In this document: piece after piece, positions 1 to 8,363 of the stretch
Layout of the letters: each line of letters opens with the position of its first letter
How positions within the stretch are numbered: the first letter of the stretch is position 1
From: Piscinibacter sp.
GTDB lineage: Bacteria; Pseudomonadota; Gammaproteobacteria; Burkholderiales; Burkholderiaceae_C
DNA: 64,000 bases
Assembly: GCA_016706565.1 (NCBI GenBank)
Contig: JADJJI010000008.1
Span: forward strand, 1 to 64,000
Reading direction: 5' to 3'
Notes under the pieces: generated by a model
What the model was told of the DNA's origin: nothing
What the model saw: only the letters and a program-made list of their open reading frames with translations
Databases searched by the model: none
Made by a program: the position numbers and the translations under genes

Positions 1-107
1 CTGCTGCGGTTGACCAGGCCGACCATCAGGAAGGGCATGAGCAGCGTGATGGCCACGTGCAGCACCGTCAGCGCCGCCAGCAGCGGCGTTGGCAGCGGCG
101 CATTCAT
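1..107 (-). CDS. hyfC: Hydrogenase-4 subunit C / complex-I NuoH-like membrane protein (5' part only)
   Basis: Only the first 35 codons are in the window; the gene runs off the left edge. The product starts MNAPLPTPLL, followed by a hydrophobic helix ending MPFLMVGLVNR, the pattern that opens HyfC/HycD proteins (NuoH-like membrane subunits of group 4 hydrogenases and related proton-pumping complexes). Its ATG overlaps the stop codon of hyfB as ATGA, so the two are translationally coupled in one operon. The family call rests on this short stretch plus the hyfB neighbour. Confidence 0.7.
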   Translation of the reverse strand, partial: MNAPLPTPLLAALTVLHVAITLLMPFLMVGLVNRS

Positions 108-2119
108 CGCAGCGCTCCGGTGCCCAGCACGACCAGGCCGGCGATGAGCACGAGGGCCACCAGCGCGGCACCGAAGGCCACGCGCGGATCGTCCTCGCGC
201 AGCTGGCGCGACAGCCCAGCTGCGGATTCGTCGCCATGCTGGATGACCGCGAACAGGCGCCGCTCGACGGCGTCGGGGCAATGCGTGATGAGGTAGCCGT
301 CGGACGGGAAGTAGCCCTCGGGCGCCTTCTGCCGGCGCAGCATCAGCAGCACGCCGTGAAAGCGCCGGCCGAAGTCCCACGCGAAGCTGGAGCCGGTGTA
401 CTGCATGCGGCTGTTCGGCGCGCCGTAGCCGCAGCCCCAGGTCACGTGCCGAGGGGCCGGCGCCGTGCCGCTGCGCGAGCGTTGCCACCACATCAGCGCG
501 ATGGCCGCCGTGAGCGCGCCGGACAACGCACCGATGCGCGACAGCGTCTCGCCCAGCGCCTGCAGCGGCGCGCCGGCCGCCGCGACGTCGGCGCCCGGCA
601 GGCCGGCCAGCGCCAGCCGGGCCGCGCCCTCCACCAGCGTCAGCCCGAGCACTGGCGCCACGCCCAGCACCACCACGCCGGCGGCATGCGCCAGCGTGGG
701 CGCAAGCATCCAGCGGCTGACTTCGTGCGGCGGCTCGATCGACACATCGCGCGGCGAGCCGAGGAAGACCACGCCGAAGGCTCGCGTGATGCTCAGCGCC
801 GACACCGCGCCGACGAAGGCCAGGCCCGCGGCGGCAACGGCCAGCGCCACCTGCGCCCATGCGCCGATCGCCTGGCCGTTGAACAGCCCCGAGTAGATGA
901 CGAACTCGCTGGTGAAGCCGTTGAGCGGCGGCAGCGCCGAGATCGCCACGCCGCCGAGCAGGAAGCTCGCCGCCGTCCAGGGCATCAGGCGTGACAGGCC
1001 GCCCAGCCGCTCCATGTCGACCGTGTGTGCGGCCTGGTACACCGAGCCCGCGGCATAGAACAGCTGGCACTTGAAGAAGGCATGGTTGAGCACGTGCAGC
1101 AACCCGCCGGCGAAGCCCACGACCACCAGCGACGTGTTGCCCCAGGCCAGGCCGAGGCAGCCCACGCCCAGGCCGAGGCCGGCGATGCCGACGTTCTCGG
1201 TCGACGAGTAGCCGAGCAGGCGTTTCAGGTCGCGCTGCCCGACCGTGTACAGCGCGCCGATCACCGCCGACAGCAGCGAGAAGCCGATCAGGAACCAGCC
1301 CATCCATTCGTCGGGCCGGCCGATCAGCATCACAAAGCGCACCAGCGCATACAGCCCTGCCTTGTGGATCACGCCGGACATCAGCGCCGACACATGCGCC
1401 GGCGCCGCGGCGTGGGCGCGAGGCAGCCACGAGTGGAAGGGAAAGAAGGCCGACTTGAGGCCGAAGCTGGTCAGCAGCAGCAGGAACACCAGGTTGCGCT
1501 CGGCGCCCGGATTCGCGCGCAGCCAGGTGCCGAAGCTGCCCAGATCCCAGGACGCCGAATGCGTGTACAGGATCATGAACGCGGCGACCAGGAAGATCAG
1601 CCCGATGTGCGTGGAGACCAGGTAGTTGAAGCCGGCGAAGCGCACCTTCTGGTTGGCGTAGTCCCAGATCACCAGCAGCCAGGCGGCCAGTGCGGCGATC
1701 TCCCAGCCGAGCAGGAACACCAATGCATGGTCGGCGCTGTAGACGATCACGAAGGAAAGTGCCGTCATGTTCAGCAGCGCGTAGTGCACGCCGACATGGC
1801 GCTCGGAGGCGAAATGGCGGCGCAGATAGCCCACGGCGTAGACGCTGCCCAGCAGCGTCATCGGCAGCGACCAGACGAGGAAGAAGGCGCCCAGCGCATC
1901 GAGCCGCACCTTGAGCAGGCCGACCGGCTCGGCCCAGGCCAGCTCGCCCTGCAGCGGCGGGCCACCCAGCACGACCGGCAGCGCCACCGACAGCACCAGC
2001 AGCGTGGCACCGGCCTGCGACAGCAGGCCGAGCGCCGCCCGCCAGGCGTTGCGCATCGGCAGCAGGCAGGCTGCGGCGCCGACCAGCAGCGTCCATTGGG
2101 CAGCCAGGAGGGTGTTCAT
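104..2119 (-). CDS. hyfB: Proton-conducting membrane subunit, hydrogenase-4 component B (NuoL/MrpA-like)
   Basis: The 671-residue product is a multi-pass inner-membrane protein of the NuoL/HyfB antiporter-like family, which pumps protons in complex-I-like or group 4 hydrogenase complexes. The central part holds the proton-antiporter core (for example FFPFHSWLPRAH and a conserved helix with SGVIHKAGLYAL). The C-terminal part has the HyfB-type WGCGYGAPNSRMQYTGSS segment, which separates it from NuoL. I chose the ATG at 2119; a TTG lies directly before it. It is the first gene of a leftward operon continuing into hyfC. Whether a hydrogenase catalytic subunit exists cannot be seen, because the operon leaves the window; many betaproteobacterial Hyf-like complexes lack one. 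Confidence 0.88.
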   Translation of the reverse strand: MNTLLAAQWTLLVGAAACLLPMRNAWRAALGLLSQAGATLLVLSVALPVVLGGPPLQGELAWAEPVGLLKVRLDALGAFFLVWSLPMTLLGSVYAVGYLRRHFASERHVGVHYALLNMTALSFVIVYSADHALVFLLGWEIAALAAWLLVIWDYANQKVRFAGFNYLVSTHIGLIFLVAAFMILYTHSASWDLGSFGTWLRANPGAERNLVFLLLLTSFGLKSAFFPFHSWLPRAHAAAPAHVSALMSGVIHKAGLYALVRFVMLIGRPDEWMGWFLIGFSLLSAVIGALYTVGQRDLKRLLGYSSTENVGIAGLGLGVGCLGLAWGNTSLVVVGFAGGLLHVLNHAFFKCQLFYAAGSVYQAAHTVDMERLGGLSRLMPWTAASFLLGGVAISALPPLNGFTSEFVIYSGLFNGQAIGAWAQVALAVAAAGLAFVGAVSALSITRAFGVVFLGSPRDVSIEPPHEVSRWMLAPTLAHAAGVVVLGVAPVLGLTLVEGAARLALAGLPGADVAAAGAPLQALGETLSRIGALSGALTAAIALMWWQRSRSGTAPAPRHVTWGCGYGAPNSRMQYTGSSFAWDFGRRFHGVLLMLRRQKAPEGYFPSDGYLITHCPDAVERRLFAVIQHGDESAAGLSRQLREDDPRVAFGAALVALVLIAGLVVLGTGALR

Positions 2120-2128
2120 CAAGGTGCC

Positions 2129-2171
2129 ATCAGATTAGACCTTGATGATACTATGATGTTAATCAGACTGA
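2129..2171. promoter_or_regulatory. AT-rich divergent control region with a direct repeat ATCAGAYTR
   Basis: The 66-bp gap between hyfB and the ribbon-helix-helix gene is distinctly AT-rich against its surroundings. It holds ATCAGATTAG at 2129-2138 and ATCAGACTGA at 2162-2171, 33 bp (about three helical turns) apart, with a TATGAT word between. Ribbon-helix-helix proteins often bind short repeats in their own promoter, so autoregulation plus control of hyfB is plausible. No binding site is proven. Confidence 0.35.
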
Positions 2172-2185
2172 CATGCGGAGACCTC

Positions 2186-2383
2186 ATGGAGCTGAAGACG
2201 GCGCGCCTCACGGTGCTGGTCGATCCGGCCAAGAAGAAGGCCTTCGAGACCCTGTGTGCGCGGCAGGACGTGACGCCCTCGCAGGTGGTGCGGCGGCTGA
2301 TCCGCGACTACCTGGCGCACCACGGCGTGGGCTACGAGCCCAGCGGGCTCGAGGTGGACGAGGCGGCGGCCGCGAAGCGCTGA
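2186..2383 (+). CDS. Ribbon-helix-helix (CopG/Arc-like) small DNA-binding protein
   Basis: The 65-residue product has the ribbon-helix-helix layout: a beta strand near the N-terminus (ARLTVLVDPAKKKAFE) and two helices (CARQDVTPSQVVRRLIRDYL) with the TPSQVVRRLI second-helix pattern typical of CopG/MetJ-like repressors. The C-terminal 20 residues are acidic and probably disordered. The ATG at 2186 follows GGAG at 2177-2180 at good distance; an upstream in-frame extension has no such site. It is transcribed divergently from hyfB across an AT-rich gap. No toxin gene lies next to it, so an antitoxin role is not supported; local autoregulator or hyf-operon regulator is more likely. Confidence 0.75.
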   Translation: MELKTARLTVLVDPAKKKAFETLCARQDVTPSQVVRRLIRDYLAHHGVGYEPSGLEVDEAAAAKR

Positions 2384-2449
2384 ACGCGGCGGCAGCGGCG
2401 ATTCACTGGCTGGCGCGGCAAAGTCACGCCCGAGCAGGCTGCGGCGCTT

Positions 2450-2605
2450 CGCTTCGGCGGTCGGCGCGTTGCGCCGACTCCCCTGCGATGCTCGGTCTCA
2501 TGGCCCCGCCGCCGAACTCACTCCGCGACCTGCGGTCGCTGCGTTCGGACAGCGTCGACGAGTCAGAAGACGAAGCGCGCTGCGCGCGCGGCCACGAGCC
2601 CTGGC
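2450..2605 (+). repeat. Dispersed intergenic repeat, copy 1 (diverged)
   Basis: This non-coding stretch carries the words CTGCGATGCTCG, GAACTCACT and CCTGCGGTCGCTGCGTTC followed by ACGAAGCGCGCT. The same words occur in the same order on the opposite strand at 2830-2985. Read in one frame it spells the spurious [11 protein letters not shown]-type peptide that is often mis-annotated as a protein in Burkholderiales genomes. I see it as a non-coding dispersed repeat lying inverted to the element at 2783-3014. Confidence 0.65.
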
Positions 2606-2648
2606 CTTGCAGGCCGCGCCGGGCCAGGAGGCCCGGCCGTTCGCAAGG

Positions 2649-2675
2649 CACAAGCAGTCCACTGGACTGCTTGTG
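2649..2675. repeat. 27-bp near-perfect palindrome
   Basis: CACAAGCAGTCCA (2649-2661) and TGGACTGCTTGTG (2663-2675) are exact reverse complements separated by one base. As RNA it would form a long hairpin; as DNA it could be a symmetric protein-binding or cruciform site. It lies between the two inverted repeat copies and is not followed by a T-run, so a simple intrinsic terminator is not clearly indicated. Confidence 0.7.
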
Positions 2676-2782
2676 TCCGTGCTCACCTTCTCGGCACCTC
2701 AGAGGCGCGCCTTCGCCTGCCCGGGCGTGCCTTTGCTGAACCGGTGAGGGCCCGCGTTCCGAGCAGAATCACGGGTGGACTT

Positions 2783-3014
2783 CGCGGCAGGCGCTGCCCG
2801 CTGGGGGCGATTTCGGGGGCGACGAGAAGCGCAGCGCCAGGGCCGGCGCGCGAGAGCGCGCTTCGTGAACTGACTTGCCGCGGCTGTTTGAACGCAGCGA
2901 CCGCAGGGAGCGTAGTGAGTTCTGCGGCACGACCCTGGTGCGAGCATCGCAGTGGAGTCGGCCTGCAAGGCCGACCGCCCCGGCATGAGCCCCCAGCGGG
3001 CAGTGCCTGCCGCG
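2783..3014. repeat. 232-bp MITE-like element with 26-bp terminal inverted repeats
   Basis: The left end (2783-2808) and the reverse complement of the right end (2989-3014) are identical at 25 of 26 positions. Both read CGCGGCAGGC, one variable base, then CTGCCCGCTGGGGGC. The interior contains the inverted second copy of the repeat found at 2450-2605. There is no coding capacity of its own and no obvious target-site duplication. The right end stops 8 bp from the E1 gene's stop codon. Size and symmetry resemble a miniature inverted-repeat element or a REP-type repeat. Confidence 0.6.
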
Positions 3015-3022
3015 ATGCGCGA

Positions 3023-5731
3023 TCAACCGTTCCAAGAAGCCCCGCGCTCCGTCGCGATCGCATAGCGCTCGATCGCCTGCGCACACAGCGACGCATCGAC
3101 CCGGCCCTGCAAGCGCAAGCTGTCGAGCGCGGCCAGCACGATCTGGTGGCGGTCGACCTCGAAGAAGCGGCGCAGCGCCGCGCGCGTGTCGCTGCGGCCG
3201 AAGCCGTCGGTGCCAAGCACGGTGAACGGCGCGCGCAGATGGCTGGCCACGAGCTGCGGCCAGGCGCGCACGTAGTCGCTGGCGGCGATCACCGGCGCCT
3301 CGCCGCCCAGGCAGCGCTGCAGGTGGCTCTCGCGCGGCGAGGCCTCGGGGTGCAGGCGGTTCCAGCGCTCGGCCTCGCGCGCCTCGCGCGCGACTTCGCT
3401 GAAGCTGGTGGCGCTCCACACCTCGGCATCGACCCGCCAGTCCTGCGCAAGCAACTCCGCTGCGGCGATCACCTCGCGCAGGATGGTGCCCGAGCCGACC
3501 AGCCGCACCGTGCCGCGCGGCTGCGTCCGCGCGATGCGCCCCGAAGCGGTACAGGCCCTTGATGACGTCGGCCTCCACGCCCGCCGGCAATGACGGCTGC
3601 GCGTAGTTCTCGTTCATCAGCGTGACGTAGTAGAAGACGTCTTCCTGGCGCTCGAGCATCTGGCGCATGCCGTGGTCGAGGATTACCGCGAACTCGCCCG
3701 CGAAACACGGGTCGTAGGCGCGGCAGTTGGGCACCGTGGCGGCCTGCAGCAGGCTGCTGCCGTCCTGGTGCTGCAGGCCTTCGCCGCCGAGCGTGGTGCG
3801 GCCCGCGGTGGCACCGAGCAGGAAGCCGCGCGCGCGCTGGTCGGCGGCGGCCCAGATCAGGTCGCCCACGCGCTGGAAGCCGAACATCGAGTAGTAGATG
3901 TAGAAGGGCAGCATCGGCTGGCCGTGCACCGAGTAGCTGGTGGCCGCGGCCGTCCAGCTGCTGATCGCGCCGGCCTCGCTGATGCCCTCTTCGAGGATCT
4001 GCCCGTTGGTGGCTTCGCGGTAGCTCATCAGCGAGCCGATGTCTTCCGGCTCGTAGCACTGCCCCGCGCTGGAGTAGATGCCGACCTGCTTGAACAGGTT
4101 GGCCATGCCGAAGGTGCGCGCCTCGTCGGCGACGATGGGCACGACGCGCGGGCCGAGCGCCGGGTCCTTCAGCAGGTTGGTGAGCATGCGCACGAAGGCC
4201 ATCGTGGTGCTCATCTCCTTGCCCTCGGCCTGCGTGGCGAACTCGGCGTAGCGCGCGATCGGCGGCACGGGCGATCACCGGCGCCTGCGTGCGCCGCGAC
4301 GGAATGGCGCCGCCCAGTGCGGCGCGGCGCGCTTGCAGGTAGCGCATCTCGGCGCTGTCGTCGGCGGGCCGGTAGAAGCTCAGCGCGGCGGCCTGCTCGT
4401 CGGAGAGCGGCAGGTCGAAGCGGTTGCGGAAGGCGATCAGGTCCTCGCGCTCCAGCTTCTTCTGCTGGTGCGTGGTCATGCGGCCCTGGCCGGCGTCGCC
4501 CATGCCGTAGCCCTTCTTGGTCTGCGCGAGGATCACCGTCGGCTGGCCGCGCGTGCGCATCGCCGCGTGGTAGGCGGCGTGGATCTTCACCAGGTCGTGG
4601 CCGCCGCGCTTGAGGCGGTCGATCTGCTCGTCGGTCAGGCCTTGCGCCAGTGCCGCGAGCTGCGGCGTCCTGGCCGAAGAAGTGGTCGCGGTTGTAGCGG
4701 CCGTCCTTGGCGGCGAAGGTCTGGAACTGGCCGTCCACGGTGCGCGAGAAGGCGCGCGCCAGCGCACCGTCGTCGTCGCGCGCGAACAGGCCGTCCCAGT
4801 CGGAGCCCCACACCAGCTTGATGACGCGCCAGCCGGCGCCGGCGAACAGCGCTCCAGCTCGTCGATGATGCGGCCGTTGCCACGCACCGGCCCGTCCAGG
4901 CGCTGCAGGTTGCAGTTGACGACCCAGACCAGGTTGTCCAGCCGTTCGCGCGCGGCCAGGGTCAGCGCCGACATGCTCTCGGGCTCGTCCATCTCGCCGT
5001 CGCCGAACACGCCCCACACCTTGCGTTGCGCTGGTGTCCTGCACGCCGCGGTGCTGCAGGTAGCGCATGAAGCGCGCGTGGAAGATCGAGCTGATCGGCC
5101 CCAGCCCCATCGAGCCGGTGGGGAACTGCCAGAAGTCGGGCATCAGCCAGGGGTGCGGGTAGCTCGACAGGCCGCGCGCGCCGCGTTCGGCCGCGGTGAT
5201 CTCCTGGCGGTAGCTGGCCAGGTCGGCTTCGCTCAGGCGCCCCTCGAGGAAGGCCCGTGCGTACACGCCCGGCGCCGAATGCGGCTGGTAGAAGACGAGG
5301 TCGCCGCCGGCGGCCTCGGTGCCGGCGCGGAAGAAGTGGTTGAAGCCGACCTCGAACAGGTCGGCCGCGCTCGCGTAGCTCGCGATGTGGCCGCCGAGCT
5401 CGCCATGCGCCTGGTTGGCGCGCACCACCATCGCCAGCGCGTTCCAGCGCATCAGCGAGGCGAGCCGCTCCTCGATCGCCAGGTCGCCCGGGAACGGCGG
5501 CTGCTGCGCGGCGGGGATGGTGTTGACGTAGGGCGTCCCGTGCACAGGCTGCCAGGCCACCGACGGGTCGCGCGCCATCGACGAGAGCATGTCCATCAGC
5601 TCGCGCGCACGCGCCGGGCCGGCCGCCTGCAGCACGGCGCGGAAGGCGTCGCGCCATTCGGCGCTTTCCTGCGGGTCGCTGTCGGCCGGTGCCGCGGCCG
5701 CGAGTTGCTGGTGGATCGAGGGATCGCTCAT
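3023..5731 (-). pseudogene. aceE: Homodimeric 2-oxoacid dehydrogenase E1 (pyruvate dehydrogenase type) with five frameshifts
   Basis: Joined across frames, the gene encodes about 902 residues, the normal length of the thiamine-diphosphate E1 subunit that decarboxylates pyruvate. The start MSDPSIHQQL is preceded by GGAGAAG. The ThDP site is visible (GDGEMDEPES ... VVNCNLQRLDGP), as are later blocks ISTTMAFVR-like ([11 protein letters not shown]), [14 protein letters not shown] and GSGTILREV. Frame changes occur near 5026 (extra A), 4851 (missing G), 4671 (extra base), 4272 (extra C) and 3520 (extra base); they sum to a multiple of three. Conservation is undisturbed on both sides of each, so these are either very recent or sequencing errors. 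No E2 or E3 gene is adjacent, and the divergent Lrp gene suggests a paralogue with a special 2-oxoacid substrate. Confidence 0.85.
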
Positions 5732-5839
5732 GGTGACTTCTCCGGATTCGGCGCACTGTACGCACGCCGGCGCGGCATTGCACGTCGAAGATGCTCTGCT
5801 CGCGGCCTGCTCACGGCATAAACTGCCGCCACTTGACGA

Positions 5840-6319
5840 ATGGGAAGCATGATGGACCTGGATGCCGTGGACCTGCGAATCCTGCGCGAGCTGCAGGCGG
5901 ATGCCAGCCTGTCCAACGTCGAGCTCGCTCGGCGCGTCCACCTGTCGCCCTCGCCCTGCCTGGCACGCGTGCGCGCACTCGAGTCGCACGGCCTGATCCG
6001 CCAGTACGTGGCGCTGCTCGATGCCAAGCAGCTCGGCCTGCACCTGAACGTGTTCATCTCGATCAGCCTGAAGCAGCAGACGCGCGCCGCGCTCGAATCG
6101 TTCGAGGCGCGCATCGCCGCGCGCGACGAGGTGATGGAGTGCTACCTGATGACCGGCGACGCCGACTACCTGATCCGCGTGGCGGTGCCCGACATGGCCG
6201 CGCTCGAACGCTTCATCCTCGAGCAGCTCTCGCCGATGAAGGAGGTCGAGAAGATCCGCTCCAGCTTCGCGCTCAAGCAGGTGCGCTACAAGACGGCGCT
6301 GCCGCTGCGCGACGCCTGA
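5840..6319 (+). CDS. Lrp/AsnC-family transcriptional regulator
   Basis: The product (159 residues; 155 if the ATG at 5852 is used) has the Lrp layout: an N-terminal winged helix-turn-helix (LDAVDLRILRELQADASLSN, then VELARRVHLSPSPCLARVRAL) and a C-terminal RAM/AsnC ligand domain (VMECYLMTGDADYLIRVAV, LERFILEQLSPM). These proteins bind amino acids and assemble as octamers. It is divergent from the E1 gene across 108 bp and most likely controls it. In Pseudomonas putida an Lrp-type MdeR sits beside an E1-like 2-ketobutyrate dehydrogenase (MdeB), a comparable pairing. GGGAAG at 5842-5847 favours the ATG at 5852 over that at 5840. Confidence 0.9.
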   Translation: MGSMMDLDAVDLRILRELQADASLSNVELARRVHLSPSPCLARVRALESHGLIRQYVALLDAKQLGLHLNVFISISLKQQTRAALESFEARIAARDEVMECYLMTGDADYLIRVAVPDMAALERFILEQLSPMKEVEKIRSSFALKQVRYKTALPLRDA

Positions 6320-6332
6320 CGCCGGCGAAGGC

Positions 6333-6920
6333 TCAGTCGCCCAGGTCGACGACCGCCAGGCGCAGGCCGACCAGCGCGGCGGGCCGCTCGTGGTCGGCAA
6401 TCACCCAGGCGCGCGTCGCGTGGGCAGACGCGTCGGCCAGCAGCCGGGTGACCCGGCGGCTCGATGGCGCGTCGAGCGCGGCATAGGGCATGTCGACCAG
6501 CGTCAACGGCGCGCAGCTCGCCGCCGCGGCCACCAGCCCCGCCTTGCGCCGGCTGCCGGTGGAGAGCATGTACATCGGCTTGGCCAGGTGCTCGGCGAGG
6601 CCGAAGTCCTCGATCAACCCGGCAGCGAGATCGGCGCGCCAGCCACCGAAGCGCTGCTGCCGCGCGGCCAGCCAGTCGCGCACGAGCACGTCGTCGTGCG
6701 CCGGGTCCGCCGGGGTCTCGAAGAACACCGGCGCGGCATCGCACTCGATGCGGCCAGCGCTCGGTGCGATCTCGCGGGCGATCAGGCGCAGCAGTGTCGT
6801 CTTGCCGCGCCCGTCGCCGCCGCGCAGCAGGGTCAGCCCGGGGCCGATGGCAAACGACAGGCCCGCGAACAGCGTGTGGCCGGGGTGCGCGAAGCCGAGG
6901 TCGTGCGCTTGCAGCAGCAT
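6333..6920 (-). CDS. Orphan ABC-type ATP-binding protein with altered Walker B
   Basis: The 195-residue product (from the ATG at 6920; a TTG at 6956 would add 12) has a Walker A loop GGDGRGKTT at residues 34-42, a signature-like LSTGSRRK at 119-126 and a Walker B strand LTLVD at 139-143. The next residue is Met144 where ABC ATPases have the catalytic glutamate, and the signature lacks the usual GGQ. It could still bind ATP but hydrolysis should be weak. Size is close to CcmA-like ATPases, but no permease gene is near. Function unknown; it converges on the Lrp gene with a 13-bp gap. Confidence 0.75.
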   Translation of the reverse strand: MLLQAHDLGFAHPGHTLFAGLSFAIGPGLTLLRGGDGRGKTTLLRLIAREIAPSAGRIECDAAPVFFETPADPAHDDVLVRDWLAARQQRFGGWRADLAAGLIEDFGLAEHLAKPMYMLSTGSRRKAGLVAAAASCAPLTLVDMPYAALDAPSSRRVTRLLADASAHATRAWVIADHERPAALVGLRLAVVDLGD

Positions 6921-7158
6921 GTCTGCCGGGCGGGTCGTGGCGGCGGTTCGATCCAAGGGCGGTGCTCCGCGATACGGACGCGAGATTGCACCACAAGCCG
7001 GTGCGCGCCGATGACGCTCAGAACTCGCGGCCGAGCAGGCAGGCGCGCTCGATCCGCCGCTCGAGGATGGCGGGAAGGCCCGCGCAGCACACCGGCGCGA
7101 ATGCGCCGGGACTCAGCCGCTACGATGCGCGCACCCACCGGCACGATCGAGAGACCCG

Positions 7159-8169
7159 ATGCGCCTGCCCATACTTCCCCGATGGCGGGCCCACGCCGGC
7201 CGCGCCGTTGCGTGGTTCGCTCTGGCCATGCTCCACGCCGTGCCGGCCCTGGCACAGCCGCAACGCCAGCCTGAGCCACTGGCCGAGGGCGTGTGGCTGC
7301 TGCCCGGCAGCTTCGATCGGGGCCGCCAGCCCGATGGCAACAGCCTGCTGCTGCAAGGCCGCGACGGGCTGGTCATCGTCGACAGCGGCCGCCATGCCGA
7401 CCATGCGGCCGCGCTGATTGCGTGGGCCGTCGAACGCGGGCAGCCGCTGCGGGCCGTGATCAACACGCACTGGCATCTCGACCACCTGGGCGGCAACATC
7501 GAGCTGCGGCGCTTCGCGCCCGGCCTGCGCGCCTACGGCAGCATCGCGTTGCGCGAGGCCGTCGAGCGCCGGATGCCCGACTCCGAAACCGAGCTTCGCA
7601 GCATGCTCGCCGACCCGGCCACCGATGAACAGACACGTCGCATGGTGGAGATCGACCTCGCGCTGTACGCCGGTCGCGCGAACTTCCTCCCCGACGAACA
7701 CGTCGACGGCCCGGCGCACGCCGTCGACATCGGCGGGCGCCGGCTTCGCGTCGGCGTCGAACGTGGCGTGAGCGGTGGCGACGTCTGGGTGCTCGACCAG
7801 GCCAGCGGCGTGCTTGCGGTGGGCGACTTCGTCACCCTGCCCGTGCCCTTCTTCGACACGGCCTGCCCGGCGCAATGGCAGGCCTCGATGCGCCGGCTCG
7901 AGGCGATCCCCTTCGAGCGTGTGCTGCCGGGGCATGGGCCGATCATGAGCCGCGACGAGTTCAAGCGGTATCTCGGCGCGCTCGACCGTCTGCTGAGCTG
8001 CGCCGCGAGCGACCGCACGGTGGCCGAGTGCAGCACCGGCTGGATCGCCGACCTCGGCCCGCTGCTGCCGGCGGCTTCGCAGCGCAGCATCGCGCCGATG
8101 CTGGGACACTATTTCGAGCAGCGCCTGCGCGCTCCCGCTACACCGCAGAACCGCGACTGCACGCCCTGA
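7159..8169 (+). CDS. Exported metallo-beta-lactamase-fold hydrolase
   Basis: The 336-residue product begins with a signal peptide (MRLPILPRWR ... MLHAVPALAQ), so it should be periplasmic. The zinc-binding motif HWHLDH is at about residues 111-116, and a distal LPGHGPIMS follows near 255, both as in MBL-fold hydrolases. The family covers thiol-ester, lactone and quinoprotein-relay hydrolases; nothing in this sequence specifies a beta-lactamase. It stands alone, with a 239-bp gap to the ABC gene and about 195 bp of GC-rich spacer to mtfA. Confidence 0.82.
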   Translation: MRLPILPRWRAHAGRAVAWFALAMLHAVPALAQPQRQPEPLAEGVWLLPGSFDRGRQPDGNSLLLQGRDGLVIVDSGRHADHAAALIAWAVERGQPLRAVINTHWHLDHLGGNIELRRFAPGLRAYGSIALREAVERRMPDSETELRSMLADPATDEQTRRMVEIDLALYAGRANFLPDEHVDGPAHAVDIGGRRLRVGVERGVSGGDVWVLDQASGVLAVGDFVTLPVPFFDTACPAQWQASMRRLEAIPFERVLPGHGPIMSRDEFKRYLGALDRLLSCAASDRTVAECSTGWIADLGPLLPAASQRSIAPMLGHYFEQRLRAPATPQNRDCTP

Positions 8170-8291
8170 AGGCGCATCGCGCAGCGCGGCGCAGCAGATC
8201 GCTGCAGCAAGGCGCGAGCCGTCGCACCCGGCCACGCGAAATCGGCCCAGGCGGCACGGGGCTGCATCTCTCTCCTGCGGGCGCCCGGGCG

Positions 8292-8335
8292 CCCCCCCCC
8301 TGTTGTTGTGGGCGCAAGCCAACGCGCCCCCCCCC
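8292..8335. repeat. Two C9 homopolymer tracts upstream of mtfA
   Basis: Runs of nine C occur at 8292-8300 and 8327-8335, 35 bp apart, in the spacer before mtfA. The first follows a GCGCCCGGGCGC palindrome. Such tracts slip easily during replication or sequencing. They are 29 bp or more before the mtfA start, so length change could alter promoter spacing but not the reading frame. Confidence 0.6.
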
Positions 8336-8363
8336 AAAACCACAGCGCAGCCCACAGGGAGCG

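Noticed and set aside
2186-2383. Ribbon-helix-helix protein as an antitoxin
   Set aside because: No toxin-sized partner gene follows; downstream DNA is non-coding repeat.
2424-2760. Small frames such as NSLRDLRSLRS-type peptides on both strands
   Set aside because: These are translations of a dispersed intergenic repeat; frames occur on both strands with no ribosome site.
4211-6400. Long minus-strand frame running through the Lrp gene into the E1 gene
   Set aside because: The part beyond 5731 is antisense to the Lrp regulator; the real E1 start is the ATG at 5731 with GGAGAAG upstream.
7159-8169. Metallo-beta-lactamase as an antibiotic-resistance gene
   Set aside because: Only the general HxHxDH fold motif is present; nothing specific to class B enzymes, and many housekeeping hydrolases share it.
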